Below are positions 45,796 through 56,429 of a stretch of DNA of 64,000 nucleotides, piece after piece. Origin of the DNA: Erinaceus europaeus. Lineage: Eukaryota; Chordata; Mammalia; Eulipotyphla; Erinaceidae. Position 1 is the stretch's first letter. Each line of letters opens with the position of its first letter. The notes below the pieces were generated by a model. The model had not been told where the DNA came from. It made no database searches and saw nothing but the letters and a program-made list of their open reading frames with translations. The DNA lies in contig NC_080164.1 of the NCBI RefSeq assembly GCF_950295315.1, positions 114,338,890 through 114,402,889 on the forward strand, read 5' to 3'. A program made the translations under genes and the position numbers.

Positions 45796-46186
45796 TGTTG
45801 TTAAAATTCGGAGGCTCTTGCCGGCAGGTTGGCTTCACAGGCGGGTAACAGAGACGCGGAGACAACAGCTGGGCAGGGAAGCTGTATTTCTTTATTCAGG
45901 AACAACGATTCATAAACTAAGACAAACTAATTACCAAACAGAACTCTGCTGTCTCTTTGCGGCGGCATAAGCACTCCCTCTTACTCTCGAACTCAGGAAC
46001 TCTCCAACTCTGGAACTCTGGAACTCTCTTACTGGGGAACCCTCTGAAACTCTCCCACTCTCGAACTCAGGAACCCTCTCTCGGGGTTCCTTGGGGCGGG
46101 GCCAAGCAGGCCCGCGAAATTAACTGGACTGATCCAATTCTCTTGGCGGGGGAGGGCTAGAACAAACCAATGTAAAGCATACGACA
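45796..46186 (-). repeat. LTR-B, 3' copy
   Basis: 391 bp, TG...CA on the minus strand. Polyadenylation signal at 45891-45896 (minus). U3 contains many 'gaactctc' repeats. It differs from the LTR at 47758-48132 by only about three substitutions and one indel block, so the pair is young. A polypurine tract adjoins it at 46187-46205. Confidence 0.87.
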
Positions 46187-46937
46187 ATTCCCCCTTTTCT
46201 TTTTAACTAAATGACTATAGTATCAAGGGTGTGGGGTGAACAGAAACATATATAACAAAAACCAGCATGTTGCCAAGGGAAGGCCTGAGGGGGCCATATC
46301 TGCCTCTGTGGGCTAAACTTTATCAGCTTAAAAAAAAACATTTCTTGCCTCTGGGGGGCTACTTGCCTCGACGGGCATTTGCATGGGGGTGGGGAACGGC
46401 CTAGAGTCCCAAAGGGAGCTGGCTGCAATTTACTTACTATGAAACAAAACTTGTTATTAGCATATCTACTGCATGATCCAACGTTTCTAATAGAGAAGGA
46501 ATTTGAGACTTTTACATATCAACAACGTCTTTTAACCTTTTGTTACACCCATTCAAGATGGAGACACACCCTAGGTGTGGGCTGGAGAGGAAACCTCAGG
46601 CATGAGAATAATTAGCATAGCCATTGTGCGATCTACCATTTCTAATAGAGAAGGTAGTGGAGAGTTTTACATATCAACAAGTCTATTTAACCTTTTGTTT
46701 AGACCAACTTAGTTAAAATATATTGATTGTTAACTAAATTTTACCTCAGACTTTAAATGTAAGTTAATTTTATCTTTATGAGAATTACGTTGAAAACCTT
46801 TTTCATTTAACTTTGTCTAGTAAGAATTTAGCCTTAAAGTTACTGTTTACCAAACTTTAAACACACACATAAACATGGTCATTAATACACAAGGAGAGAA
46901 ACCTTTGTTATGAAGACATGTCATTTTGAACACGAAT

Positions 46938-47687
46938 TTAAATCTGTACTGTCTTAGTCGTTGGGGAGGGTTCACCATCTGGAGGTGGCTTCCCGCGCAG
47001 CTTCACTTTTAGGAATTGCAGGTTGTGATCTCTGCACGAATCTCTGCGTACTCCAGCTTGTCTGCCTTCAGACAGGACCGGCAGCTGGAGATCTCGTGTG
47101 CCCAGTTTCGGCAGGGAGCCCAGGGGTCCGGGAGGCCTGGGATGGTTCCAGAATTTATAGCAAAAGGGCAGGCGGGCCAGTTTTGTAGAAGGCGTGGGCC
47201 TAGGTGCCCAGGGGTGGCGGCCATGATAGGCCGCCGCGGCCCTGCCCCATGGCCCTGACATGTCTGCTGCCCTGTTCGCAGTGGCCAAGCAGTGTGGAGG
47301 GATCACGTGTCCAGTTCCCTGTGCCACGCGGTGGAAAGCCGGCTCCTGTGGGCTGGCCTCAGGCTCTTGCGTGTTGGCCTCGGGCTCCAGGGGCTCTTGT
47401 GTGCTGGCGTCAGCCTCCTGCAGGCTGCGGGGCTGCGGGGATGCGGGCACGGTGCGCGGGGTTGTCTGGGCGCAGCTGGCTGGCTGGCTGTTTAACCAGG
47501 TGGAAACAGCAGCTCCACGCCTCTCCTCCCGCCCGCTGGCTCTTCCCGCTGGCTGTTCTGAGTTCGCCCGAGCGAGTGGAAACCACAGAGTGGTCCTGAG
47601 ATAAATGTTCCAGAAACAGCAAAACAGTCTCGTGAAGAAAGAGCAGAGGCCTTTGGAGATCTCTTCACAAGCAGAAGAGAAGGCCAT
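46938..47687 (-). CDS. ERV leader-region ORF of unknown function
   Basis: 249 codons on the minus strand, beginning about 50 bp after the primer site. The N-terminus has 'EEISKGLCSFFTRLFCCFWN', a hydrophobic, cysteine-rich start shared with the plus-strand copy at 62999-63433 ('SKGLCPFFMRLF'). The rest is proline- and glutamine-rich with 'EPEANTQEPEASPQEP' repeats. In the overlapping frame (47009-47224) the C-terminal part instead matches the relative ('LEYAEIRAEI' against 'LEYADIRAVI'), so one of the copies is frameshifted. No known retroviral domain is recognised. It may be a remnant of a gag start or only a chance frame in GC-rich leader. Expression is unknown. Confidence 0.35.
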   Translation of the reverse strand: MAFSSACEEISKGLCSFFTRLFCCFWNIYLRTTLWFPLARANSEQPAGRASGREERRGAAVSTWLNSQPASCAQTTPRTVPASPQPRSLQEADASTQEPLEPEANTQEPEASPQEPAFHRVAQGTGHVIPPHCLATANRAADMSGPWGRAAAAYHGRHPWAPRPTPSTKLARLPFCYKFWNHPRPPGPLGSLPKLGTRDLQLPVLSEGRQAGVRRDSCRDHNLQFLKVKLRGKPPPDGEPSPTTKTVQI

Positions 47688-47738
47688 AGTGCATAGGTAG
47701 CCAAATTGTCTTTACTTATCTGAGAGATGCGCAGGTCA

Positions 47739-47755
47739 GGTCCACGTGGGTGCCA
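47739..47755 (-). promoter_or_regulatory. Primer-binding site of element B
   Basis: Minus strand 'tggcacccacgtggacc', two bases from the LTR edge. Resembles the site for tRNA-Lys1,2 with changes. Confidence 0.6.
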
Positions 47756-47757
47756 TT

Positions 47758-48132
47758 TGTTGTTAAAATTCGGAGGCTCTTGCCGGCAGGTTGGCTTCAC
47801 GGGCGGGTAACAGAGACGCGGAGACAACAGCTGGGCAGGGAAGCTGTATTTCTTTATTCAGGAACAACGATTCATAAACTAAGACAAACTAATTACCAAA
47901 CAGAACTCTGCTGTCTCTTTGCGGCGGCATAAGCACTCCCTCTTACTCTCGAACTCAGGAACTCTCCAACTCTGGAACTCTGGAACTCTCTTACTGGGGA
48001 ACCCTCTGAAACTCTCCCACTCTCGAACTCTGGCAGGGTCCCCAGGGGCGGGGCCAACCGCGAAATTAACTGGACTGATCTAATTCTCTTGGCGGGGGAG
48101 GGCTAGAACAAACCAATGTAAAGCATATGACA
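47758..48132 (-). repeat. LTR-B, 5' copy by position, yet preceded by a polypurine tract
   Basis: 375 bp, near-identical to 45796-46186. Polyadenylation signal at 47853-47858 (minus). The sequence next to it (48133-48172) repeats element B's own polypurine tract and adjoining bases, so it has features of a 3' LTR as well as a 5' LTR. Confidence 0.87.
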
Positions 48133-49132
48133 ATTCCCCCTTTTCTTTTAACTAAATGACTATAGTATCAAGAACCAGTGTGCTGCTAAGGGAAGGTCTA
48201 TTCGGCACTGTAGAGTTCCAAGACCACTGGCTGCAAAGTCCATGGACTGTAGGTCAGTCTTTGAGAAACCCAGCAGTGTAAAGGGAAGCTGTTGTAAAGT
48301 TGTTTAAGGTGTCCAAGAGGTGTACCAGCAAATCCGATAGAAGCGTCAGCCCAATGCCAATGACCAGGGGAGGAAATGCCAGAGGATGAAATGCTGCATA
48401 TCTATGGGGAAGGACAGTCACTGGAACTTTGCTTCTCTGTAGAGAGTGAGCTGGAACCGCCAAAAGGTGACAGGTGAAGCAGAAGCAAGAAGGGAAGACA
48501 GCGATGGGTGAGAGAAAGGCAGTAAGAAAGTTCTGTCCTTGGAGTCTGTGAATCAGGTTGTTTAGATCATGTCAGGTCACATCATTGGTTTCGGGCGGGG
48601 GGGGCTGTAGTTGTGGGTGATGTCAGAGGACAGGGGTCCAAATGGATTTCTGGGGATTCCGTATAAGAAGATGCTTCTACATGTGAAGGCTTGACATAGC
48701 TGTAATCACTTACTTGTGAAAAAAAAACTTGTAAAAAATTAGAAGTTTACTATAATTGATAACTCGATGATTATAATTGGTTTAAGTATCTTTATAATTT
48801 TAGAACTCCTTTCTATTATGATTTTAAGGCTGTTTAAACAGTTTAAGATCAATAAAATGTGGAATCATTAGCATAACCATTGCATGATCTATCATTCACC
48901 CGGGCTGGTTCTACCTCTTTAACTGAGAAGGTATATGAAAGCTTTACATATCAATAGAGTCTTTTCTACCTTTTGTTACACCCATTTAAGATGGAGACAC
49001 ACCCTAGGTATGCACAGGATCTTCAGACCAGATTTAGTTGAAATATATTGATTTTTAACTAATTTTTACTTTAGACTGTAAACAAACTCAGGTTTAGAGA
49101 GTTAACACATGTTAGTGACAATGGTTTTTGTT

Positions 49133-49262
49133 TGTTTGTTTGTTTTTTACCAGAGCACTGCTCAGCTCTCATTTATGGTGATGCAGGGGATTGAACCTGG
49201 GACTTTGGAGCCTCAGGCATGAGAGATTCTTTGCATAACCATTATGCTATTTCCCCCGCCCA
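49133..49262 (-). mobile_element. Type 3 SINE in provirus, minus strand
   Basis: 'agcactgctcagctctcat', 'ggggattgaacctgggact' and 'ataaccattatgctatttcc' are the complement of type 3. A TTTG repeat (49127-49145) marks its tail. Confidence 0.88.
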
Positions 49263-50182
49263 TACTCATACAGTTTTCAAGACTAAATGTTTCATATTTA
49301 TACCAAGATGTAAAAAAAATATCAAAAGAGAAAAAAAAATTAGGATTGTTTCTGGATGTCTCCAGAATTCATGGCTGCATCCAGAATTTTTTTTTTATAA
49401 AGTCAATTAAGTTTCAGAGTACTCAGAGCAAAATGGGTCATACAAAAGTTCAGTCATTCAACTCACTCACAAAACACAACTGAAAGCAGAGGGGGCAGAC
49501 AGCAAGCTTAAGATATTCAGAGAGAGTGAGGGGGTAGAGAGAATCGGTAGGGAGGATTTTTTTGTTTGTTTGTTTGTTTTTTAGGCTCTTTGAACCAGAT
49601 TTTTCAGATCCCGCTATGTCTCATTATGAGCCCCAGAGGGCATCCTACTTCAAAAAGGGCCTCAAAATCCCAGTTAGCCTGGTTCTGATTGTTCCTGTGG
49701 GATTGCTGCAGGCACCCATTCCCAAAAATTCCTTCCCATAGAAGAAATAATTGAATCAGGAGGGTAGAACTAAACACGTGTCTCCATTCTTGGGGACTGC
49801 CAAGGTTCTAGAGAAGGTTCTGCAAGTTAGAGTCGCCCTTCTCTGTGGGAGACACAGGAGAGGAAGTCCAGGAAGTCCCAGGGAAAATCTCTGTGCATCT
49901 TCCAAGCTCTATGATCATGGTCATAAGGAACCAAGGTGTGGCCCAGAGCAAAATGTTCCAGAGACAGAGAAACTGTCTCATGAAAAAAGAGTAGAGGGCT
50001 TGGGAAACCTCTTCATAAGGAAGAAGGTCACCAATGGTGGAGGGGTCTTGGAAAAATAATAAGAGGGGAAAAAAAAAGAATCACAGTGCCTTCGTAAAAC
50101 ACAAGGCTACAGAGAGCAAAGGCCATATACTTATCTGGGACACCGTCATACATCTGCTGCTTGTGTGTGAAGCCAGGGGGTA

Positions 50183-50201
50183 GGCTCCTGTTCAGGTGCC
50201 A
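50183..50201 (-). promoter_or_regulatory. Primer-binding site of outer provirus
   Basis: Minus strand 'tggcacctgaacaggagcc', three bases from the LTR edge. Close to the tRNA-Lys3-type site. Confidence 0.7.
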
Positions 50202-50204
50202 GAA

Positions 50205-50536
50205 TGCCAGGCTAGCTTTGCTGGAGAGAGAGACGAGGAACTCTTGGCGGAGTGGGAATGAAATGCAATGCCTTTATTGATCAGAGATAACGCCTTTATA
50301 TATATATATATATCTTTAACCAGAAGTGGCAAGTGGGAAAAGGAAATGGCTAGGAGAGGGGGGTGAAGAAAAGAGCGCAAGGTAGAAAGCTTCCATAGCA
50401 GCTGTTGCAATGGTTCTAACAAGTGGGATTAACCAATACCCTGCAGGCAGGGTGGGTCTCAGGCAAAACAATGATTATGTAAATATACCATAGTATCAGC
50501 GATGGAGCAGGGGCGGGACTGGCATAATGCCCAACA
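50205..50536 (-). repeat. LTR-A, 5' copy of outer provirus
   Basis: 332 bp. TATA run at 50295-50311 and polyadenylation signal at 50273-50278 (minus), in normal U3-R-U5 order. About 20 differences from 44471-44872 in some 300 aligned bases, so clearly older than the LTR-B pair. Confidence 0.87.
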
Positions 50537-50542
50537 CTTGTA

Positions 50543-51113
50543 CATGGTAACATGAGTGTCACCATCTGACTCCTGGTCATGTTGGTCCTAACTTCAGTTA
50601 TTAGAACAGCATTTTTAACTATAATCACCATGTTTTACTTGAAAGTCTCAGAATTACTGATTGAAAATCAAAGCTTTTACCCCGTTACCAACCTTTTCCT
50701 ACTCCCATCACACTGCCCTGAACAATTTTTCTGATGTTTCTGAGCTTAACTTGGTTAATTCCACAAAGAAGTGACACCATGAAGTTTTCTTTTTAATTTT
50801 CTGTCTAGTTTATTTCATACCTGGTGGTTGGGAAAATGCCCTTCAGGTTCACTTGCTCAAAATGATGGGATTCCTTTTTTTCTTTTTTCTTTTTTTTCCT
50901 AATAAAACTGGGGCCCTAAACATCCACAGTTTCTAGGAAGACAGAGAATGGAAAAACCACAGCACCAAAGTGTCCTCCATTGCCATAGATAATAGCTCTT
51001 CCACTTTGGTGTTGGAGTCTGGTCCTGGGCCTATGGCAATGCAGACACTCTAATTTATGAGCTATCTCTCTAGTTCCAAATCTCCTTTTTTAAAGGTGAA
51101 ATGATGTTCCAGT

Positions 51114-51114
<1 letters not shown>
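50543..51114. other. SINE remainder then unique sequence
   Basis: 50543-50585 completes the SINE split by the provirus. 50586-51114 shows nothing recognisable except T-rich runs at 50874-50898. Confidence 0.5.
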
Positions 51115-51168
<54 letters not shown>

Positions 51169-51183
51169 TGTGTGTGTGTGTGT
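51115..51183. repeat. (TG)n microsatellite
   Basis: About 33 TG units with one GAG interruption. Confidence 0.97.
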
Positions 51184-51269
51184 CAGATTTTCTTTATCCA
51201 TTCATATGCTGAGGAGTATGTAGGTGGTATATCCACTCTTTTTTGTAATATTTCCTCTTTTCTAATTGT

Positions 51270-51440
51270 TATTTTTTATTATTTTATTTATTTATTGGAT
51301 AGAGACTGAAAGAAATAGAAGAGAGAACACTCCAGCACTGCTTCAACACTTTGAAACTTCCACCCCCCAACCCCCATGAATCTTTGTACATAGTAACATA
51401 TGTGCCCAATTGGGTGCACCATCTCCTAACCCATCAACTC
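51270..51440 (-). mobile_element. Type 1 SINE, minus strand
   Basis: 'ttattggatagagactgaaa', 'cagcactgcttcaacacttt' and 'cccaattgggtgcaccatc'. Internally shortened. Confidence 0.8.
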
Positions 51441-51807
51441 ACATTCTTTAGCCACTGTTAAGCCAGGTATCCTGGCTATTATGAATAATGCTGCAAAGAA
51501 CATGGAGGTACAGATCTCAATGTCCTCATTACCCTTGGATTTAGACCAAAAGTAGAATTACTAGTCATTGAATAGTTCTGTTTTTAACTTGACTATAACC
51601 ATTTACTTTCTCACCAACTGGGCACAGGAGAGCCCTTTCCTCCACTTCCTTATCAGTTTTTATGATCTCTTATCACTTTGATCATAGCCATCCTGACAGG
51701 TGTGGGGTGGTATTTTTGTTGGCATTTCCCTGATGACTAGGGAGGTAAAGCATATTTTAGTGTACCTGGTTGCCATTTGGATTTCTTCACTGAAAAACAA
51801 AATATGC

Positions 51808-52022
51808 CGGGCCTAGTGGTGGCACACCTGGTTAAGTTACTGGTTATGTTACAGTGCACAAGGACCCAGGTTCAAGCCCCCAGTCCCTCCCTGCCTGCAG
51901 GAGTAAAGTTTTGCAAGTGGTGAAGCTGTGTTGCAGGTGTCTCTCTGTCACTCTCCCTCTCCATCACCCCCTTTCTGCTTGATTTCTGTCTCTATCCAAT
52001 AAAGAAAGATAAAATATTTTAA
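51808..52022 (+). mobile_element. Type 1 SINE in L1
   Basis: 'gcctagtggtggcacacctg', 'gacccaggttcaagccccc' and 'ccaataaagaaagataaaat'. Confidence 0.9.
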
Positions 52023-52361
52023 ATGTCCACTGCCCATTTTTAAATGGATAAGTTGATGTTATGCTATTAATCTGTAAAAAAATATATATATATATTACAT
52101 ATCCTTCTAAATTTTAAATATTAACCCCTTATCAGACATATGGCATAGAAATCTTTTCTCTCATTCTGTCTCTGCCCTTTCACTGTGTTGATTGCTGCCT
52201 GGGCTGGCCACCAGCTTGTCTAGTTCACTAGAGCACCACTTGTTCAACTTTGCTCTATTGTCTCTTTTTGTTGCGGGGGGGGGGGGGGCGTCAAATCCAA
52301 AAAATCACCATTAAGACATGCCTTGGAGCTTGCCCACTGTTTTCCCTAGTCTAGGAGTTTT

Positions 52362-52653
52362 CTCACCCCACCCCCCAGGGTTATTGCTGGGGTTCAGTGT
52401 CTGCACTATGAATCCACTGCTCCTGGAGGCCATTTTTTTATTTTTTGGATAGGACAGAGAGAAATTCAGAGGGGAAGGGAAGATAGCAAGGGGGAGAGAA
52501 AGATAGACATTTGCAGACCTGTTTCACTGCTTGCAAAGCTACCCCTCCCCCCAGCAGGTGGGGAGCTGGGGGTTCAAACCTGGATCTTTGTGCAGGTCCT
52601 TACTCTTCCTACTATGTAAGCTTAACCTGGTGGGCCACCACCTGGCCCCCTCC
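52362..52653 (-). mobile_element. Long-form SINE in L1, minus strand, with TSD
   Basis: 12-bp TSD 'tctaggagtttt' at 52350-52361 and 52654-52665. Starts with the complement of the 3' module. Confidence 0.92.
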
Positions 52654-52915
52654 TCTAGGAGTTTTATGGTTTCGGTCTTAAGTTCAAGACTTTAATCCAT
52701 GTTTAACTGATTTAAAGGTAGTGCCTTCATTTCACTCTTCCAGGTACTTGTTCAGTTTTCCTAACATCATTTACTTAAGTGACCATTCTTCCACTGTAAA
52801 GGACTCTGTTGTTATAAGGTAACCATATGTGCCCAGGATTGTTTTTTATATGTTTGTTTGTTTTTGTTTCATTTTTCTGGAATTCTGTTTTGTTCCGGTG
52901 ATCTATTTGCCTTTT

Positions 52916-53155
52916 GTTCCCATTGTTGTTGCTGCTGCTGCTGCTGCTATTGTTGTTGTTGGACAGGACAGAGAGAAACAGAGAGGAGGGGAAGACAGAG
53001 AGGGAGAGAGAAAGACACCTGCAGACCTGCTTCACCGCTTGTGAAGCAACCTCCCTGCAGGTTGGTAGTCGAAGGGACTCGAACCGCTATCCTTGTACCT
53101 GGTCCTTGAGCTTCACACAATGTATGCTTAATTTGATGAGCTACCGCCTGGCCCC
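52916..53155 (-). mobile_element. Type 2 SINE in L1, minus strand, with TSD
   Basis: TSD 'ctatttg(c/t)ctttt' at 52903-52915 and 53156-53168. GCT/GTT repeats in the body. Confidence 0.92.
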
Positions 53156-53790
53156 CTATTTGTCTTTTCAATGAAACTACTATACTGTTCAGGTTACTAT
53201 AACTTCACAATATATTGATAATCTGAAATCAAAGGGTGTGTTGCCTCCACATTTGTTACTTTTCAGGAGCACTTTGGCTATTGGGGGATTTCTGTGTTTC
53301 CACAGAAGATTCAGGATTGTTTTTTTTCTACTTCTACGGGAAAAAAAAATGCAATTTTTAAAACGAGTCTGTCGATCACCATAGCTTGTATGGGCATTTC
53401 AACAATATAAATTCTTTCAATTCACGAGCATGGGATATTCTATTTGTGTCTCCTTTAATTTATTAATCCATGCCTATAGTTTTCAATATCCATTATCTTT
53501 TCCCTCTTTGGTTGAATTTCCTACTTTCAATTTCTGTGGAATTACCCAAAAGTGGAATTACTAAATAATATGGCAACTACATAGTTCTATTTTTGAGGAA
53601 CTGTCAAGACTATTTTCTCTACTATCTGTACTACTTCACATTTACACCAACAGGACAGAGGGGTTCAAATTTCTTCACTTCCTTGCCCATTAATATATAT
53701 ATATAATTTGTTGTTTGTTTCCTAATACTCTAGTCCCACTGAATGTGAAGTAGCTTGACTACTGCAACTACTGCAGTTGTTTCTTCTTTA

Positions 53791-53994
53791 TTTTTTTTCT
53801 ATTATCTTTATTTTTTGGATAGAGACAGCCAGAAATCAAGAGGGAAGGGGGTGATAGAGAGAGAGAGACCTGCAGCACTGCTTCACCACTAGCAAAGCTT
53901 TCCCCCTGCAGGTGGGGACCAGGTTCTCAAACCTGGGTCCTTAAGCATTGTAATACAAGTGCTCAACCAGGAGCACCACCAGCCGGTCCTGTAC
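53791..53994 (-). mobile_element. Type 1 SINE, minus strand, with TSD
   Basis: TSD 'tttcttcttta' at 53780-53790 and 53995-54005. Confidence 0.92.
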
Positions 53995-54005
53995 TTTCTT
54001 CTTTA

Positions 54006-54814
54006 GCCGATCCAAGTATCTGTTCTGTGTCATTTCCAATGGACCCAATAAAAATTATTTTAGACCTGCAACTCCTTAAAGACTTTTGTCTTACCTGCAA
54101 TCTGTACTTGGCGTCTGCATTATGGCAGGTATGACCTCATTGAGTACCCATCAACTAGCTGAGGAAGTTAAAACCACATTAACATAAGAAAAGAAGAAAA
54201 GAGACCCTGGAGGCAATGGAAGTGTGAAGGGAAGGAATGTGTGTTCATGTGTGCATTTGAGCAGGCACAGGCAACTTAGAACATTTTCCTCCAGTGGAGA
54301 AATTTCAAAGCTTGTGTTGAGCAGAATTCTCTTGCACCCCTCAAGCTTTACTTAATTTCCCCCTACTTCCTCAGCAAAGCCCTCTGGGCCTCCATGTCTC
54401 CAGGATTAATCGCAGCTGTTTGAAGTTGTCTGCCACTACCCACTCCGCCTCCTCTCCATCTCCAGCTTCTGACCACAGATCTAAATCAATAGTCTTCCAT
54501 GGCAAAGCAATTAATTCCTCGAAGCATGCGTGTAAAATATCTAAAGTCTGATAAGGGCAACTCAGTTGGCCAGGACCCTGGTGACTCCAACTTCTTGCTC
54601 TTCACTGGATTATTGATTTCCTCTAGGGCATGGGAGAAGTCAGAGGCACTCTTCACTACCTCTATTTCTTCTACAATGTAGGGACAGCAGCATGAAGTTG
54701 CACAGATTAGATTCGGATCTAATCTGAAGATCACCTCTTGCTTTGAGACTTCAGGTGTGGTGCCTCTAATAAACATTACAATAACTTTTTTAAAAATGTG
54801 AATGATCTGAATTA
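54006..54814. other. Unique intergenic sequence
   Basis: A 113-codon minus frame (54486-54827) has no domain and no repeat similarity that I can name. Not called as a gene. Confidence 0.45.
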
Positions 54815-56105
54815 TATTTATATTCATTATTTACTGGATAGAAATAAAAATCAAGAAGAAAGGAGGGGAGAGAGAGAAGGGAACGTAAGAGAAGGGAAGG
54901 GAAGGGAAGGGAAGGGAAGGGAAGGGAAGGGAAGGGAAGGGAAGGGAAGGGAAGGGAAGGGAAGGGGAGGGGAGGGGAGGGGAGGGGAGGGGAGGGGAGG
55001 GGAGGGGAGGGGAGGGGAGGGGAGGGGAGGGGAGGGGAAGGGAAGGGAAGGGGAGGGAAGGGAAGGGGAGGGGAGGGGAGGGGGAGGGGAGGGGAGGGAA
55101 GAGGAGGGGAGGGGAAGGGGAGGAAAGGGAAGGGGAGGGGAGGGGAGGGGAGGGGAGGGGAAGGGGAGGGGAGGGAAGAGGAGGGGAGGGGAAGGGGAGG
55201 GAAGGGAAGGGAAGGGGAGGGGAGGAAGGGGAGGGGAGGGGAAGGGAGGGGAGAGAAGAGGAGGGGCAGGGCAAGGCGAGGCAAAGGGAAGGGAAGGGAA
55301 GGGAAGGGAAGGGAAGAGAAGAGAAGAGAAGAGAAGAGAAGAGAAGAGAAGAGAAGAGAAGAGAAGAAGAGGGGGGAGGGGAGGGGAGGGGAAGGGAAGG
55401 GGAGGGGAAGGGAAGGGGAGGGGAAGGGAGGGGAAGGGGAGGGGAGGGGAATGGAAGGGGAGGGGAAGGGAGGGGAAGGGGAGGGGAGGGGAATGGAAGG
55501 GGAGGGGAAGGGAAGAGGAGGGGAGGGGAGGGGAGGGGAGGGGAAGGGAGGGGAGGGGAGGGGAGGGAAGGGAAGAGAAGGGAAGGGGAGAGGAGGGAGG
55601 AGAGGGGAGGAAGGGGAGGGGAGGGGAAGGGAGGGGAGAGAAGAGGAGGGGCGGGGCAAGGCGAGGCAAAGGGAAGGGAAGGGAAGGGAGGGAAGAGAAG
55701 AGAAGAGAAGAGAAGAGAAGAGAAGAGAAGAGAAGAGAAGAGAAGGGAAGGGAAGGGAAGGGAAGGGAAGGGAAGGGAAGGGAAGGGAAGGGAAGGGAAG
55801 GGAAGGGAAGGGAAGGGAAGGGAAGGGAAGGGAAGGGAAGAGAAGAGAAGAGAAGAGAAGAGAAGAGAAGAGAAGAGAAGAGAAGAGAAGAGAAGAGAAG
55901 AGAAGAGAAGAGGGGAGGGGAGGGCAGGAGAGGGCAGGAGAGGGCAGGGGTAGGAGAGGAAAAGAAGAGGAGAAAAGAAGCAGCACTGCTTCACCCATCA
56001 TGAAGCTTTCCTCATGCAGATGGGAACCAGGAGCATGAATCAGGTCCTTCTGCAGGTCCTTCTGCACTGTAACATGTATGATCAACCTGGTGCCACTGCC
56101 CAGCC
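54815..56105 (-). mobile_element. Type 1 SINE, minus strand, with expanded purine tract
   Basis: The left end ('attatttactggatagaaat', complement of the SINE tail side) and right end ('agcactgcttcacccatcat', 'gatcaacctggtgccactgc', complement of the head) are one SINE. The body between them has expanded by about 1.1 kb. Confidence 0.85.
54890..55975. repeat. About 1.1-kb (GGGAA)/(GGGGA)/(AGAAG)n satellite-like array
   Basis: Pure-purine blocks of GGGAA, GGGGA and AGAAG with a higher-order duplication. The motif 'gcaaggcgaggcaaaggg' occurs at 55271 and again at 55656, 385 bp apart, with similar blocks around each. Long Lys/Arg/Gly/Glu and Pro/Ser/Leu frames on both strands (up to 431 codons) are artefacts. 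Confidence 0.97.
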
Positions 56106-56429
56106 CCTATTACAACTATTGTTAAGGTTGACATTAAGAATCAAAAAAAAAATATTAGCCTAGAAGAAAAAACTGATAAAGCATAATGAAATATGTAGGT
56201 AACACTGGATCTTTCTAAACATTTGGAACTTAGTTCTATATATTATATACCAGCCCATTTGTAATCAACATAAAGTCACAAAATAATTAGATAATACTAA
56301 CATAAGAGAAGTATGAAATTATTTACCATAAATTTGGTTTGTCAGTCTAAACTACTATAAGAATAATAGAGGAGTAATAGCTACATCTCTAATGAGGAAG
56401 CAGATTTGACCATGTAAGAACTTCTTTTT
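56106..56429. other. Unique intergenic sequence
   Basis: AT-rich; nothing recognised. Confidence 0.5.

Larger units (their letters stand above)
46187..47757 (-). other. Element B internal region, non-autonomous
   Basis: About 1.57 kb between LTR-B copies: primer site (47739-47755, tRNA-Lys1,2-like), a GC-rich leader with short frames, a decayed AT-rich segment (46430-46930) and the polypurine tract. Too short for gag-pol-env. Much of it is also present, in the other orientation, at 62.95-63.85 kb. Confidence 0.75.
48133..50204 (-). other. Provirus internal region with env-like trace and leader
   Basis: Minus order: primer site (50183-50201), leader with the shared block (about 49940-50035), decayed sequence, a type 3 SINE (49133-49262), then a 3' part and polypurine tract. 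A 69-codon frame (48254-48463) contains 'PLVIGIGLT', weakly reminiscent of a retroviral transmembrane envelope segment. It is short and isolated, so this is only a hint. Confidence 0.5.
44471..50536 (-). mobile_element. Composite class II endogenous provirus (ERVK-like), minus strand
   Basis: Flanked by the 6-bp TSD 'cttgta' (44465-44470; 50537-50542), the length usual for ERVK/betaretrovirus-like integration, and sitting inside a SINE. Outer LTRs are at 50205-50536 and 44471-44872. A tRNA-Lys-type primer site is at 50183-50201. Inside lies a second LTR pair (47758-48132; 45796-46186) with its own primer site. Reading minus 5' to 3', the locus has two leaders but three 3' ends, each with a polypurine tract. 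No gag, pol or intact env frame is seen, so it is defective. Insertions after integration include a SINE (45215-45503) and another at 49133-49262. Confidence 0.82.
51441..53700 (-). mobile_element. Old L1 3' region, minus strand, cut by three SINEs
   Basis: 'ggctattatgaataatgctg', 'gccatcctgacaggtgtggg', 'accccttatcagacatatgg', 'atccatgtttaactgattta' and 'agcactttggctattggggg' appear in the normal order of an L1 3' end read on the minus strand. A G homopolymer lies at 52275-52288. Confidence 0.88.

Noticed and set aside
47204..47604. Several overlapping plus-strand frames of 67-131 codons
   Set aside because: GC-rich ERV leader keeps all six frames open. The only frames with any cross-copy support are on the element's own strand.
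48254..48463. Envelope gene fragment
   Set aside because: Only a nine-residue resemblance in a 69-codon frame; kept as a hint under the provirus, not called as a gene.
54790..56085. Very long frames (up to 431 codons) on both strands
   Set aside because: Purine tandem array lacks stop codons by composition; there is no protein family.
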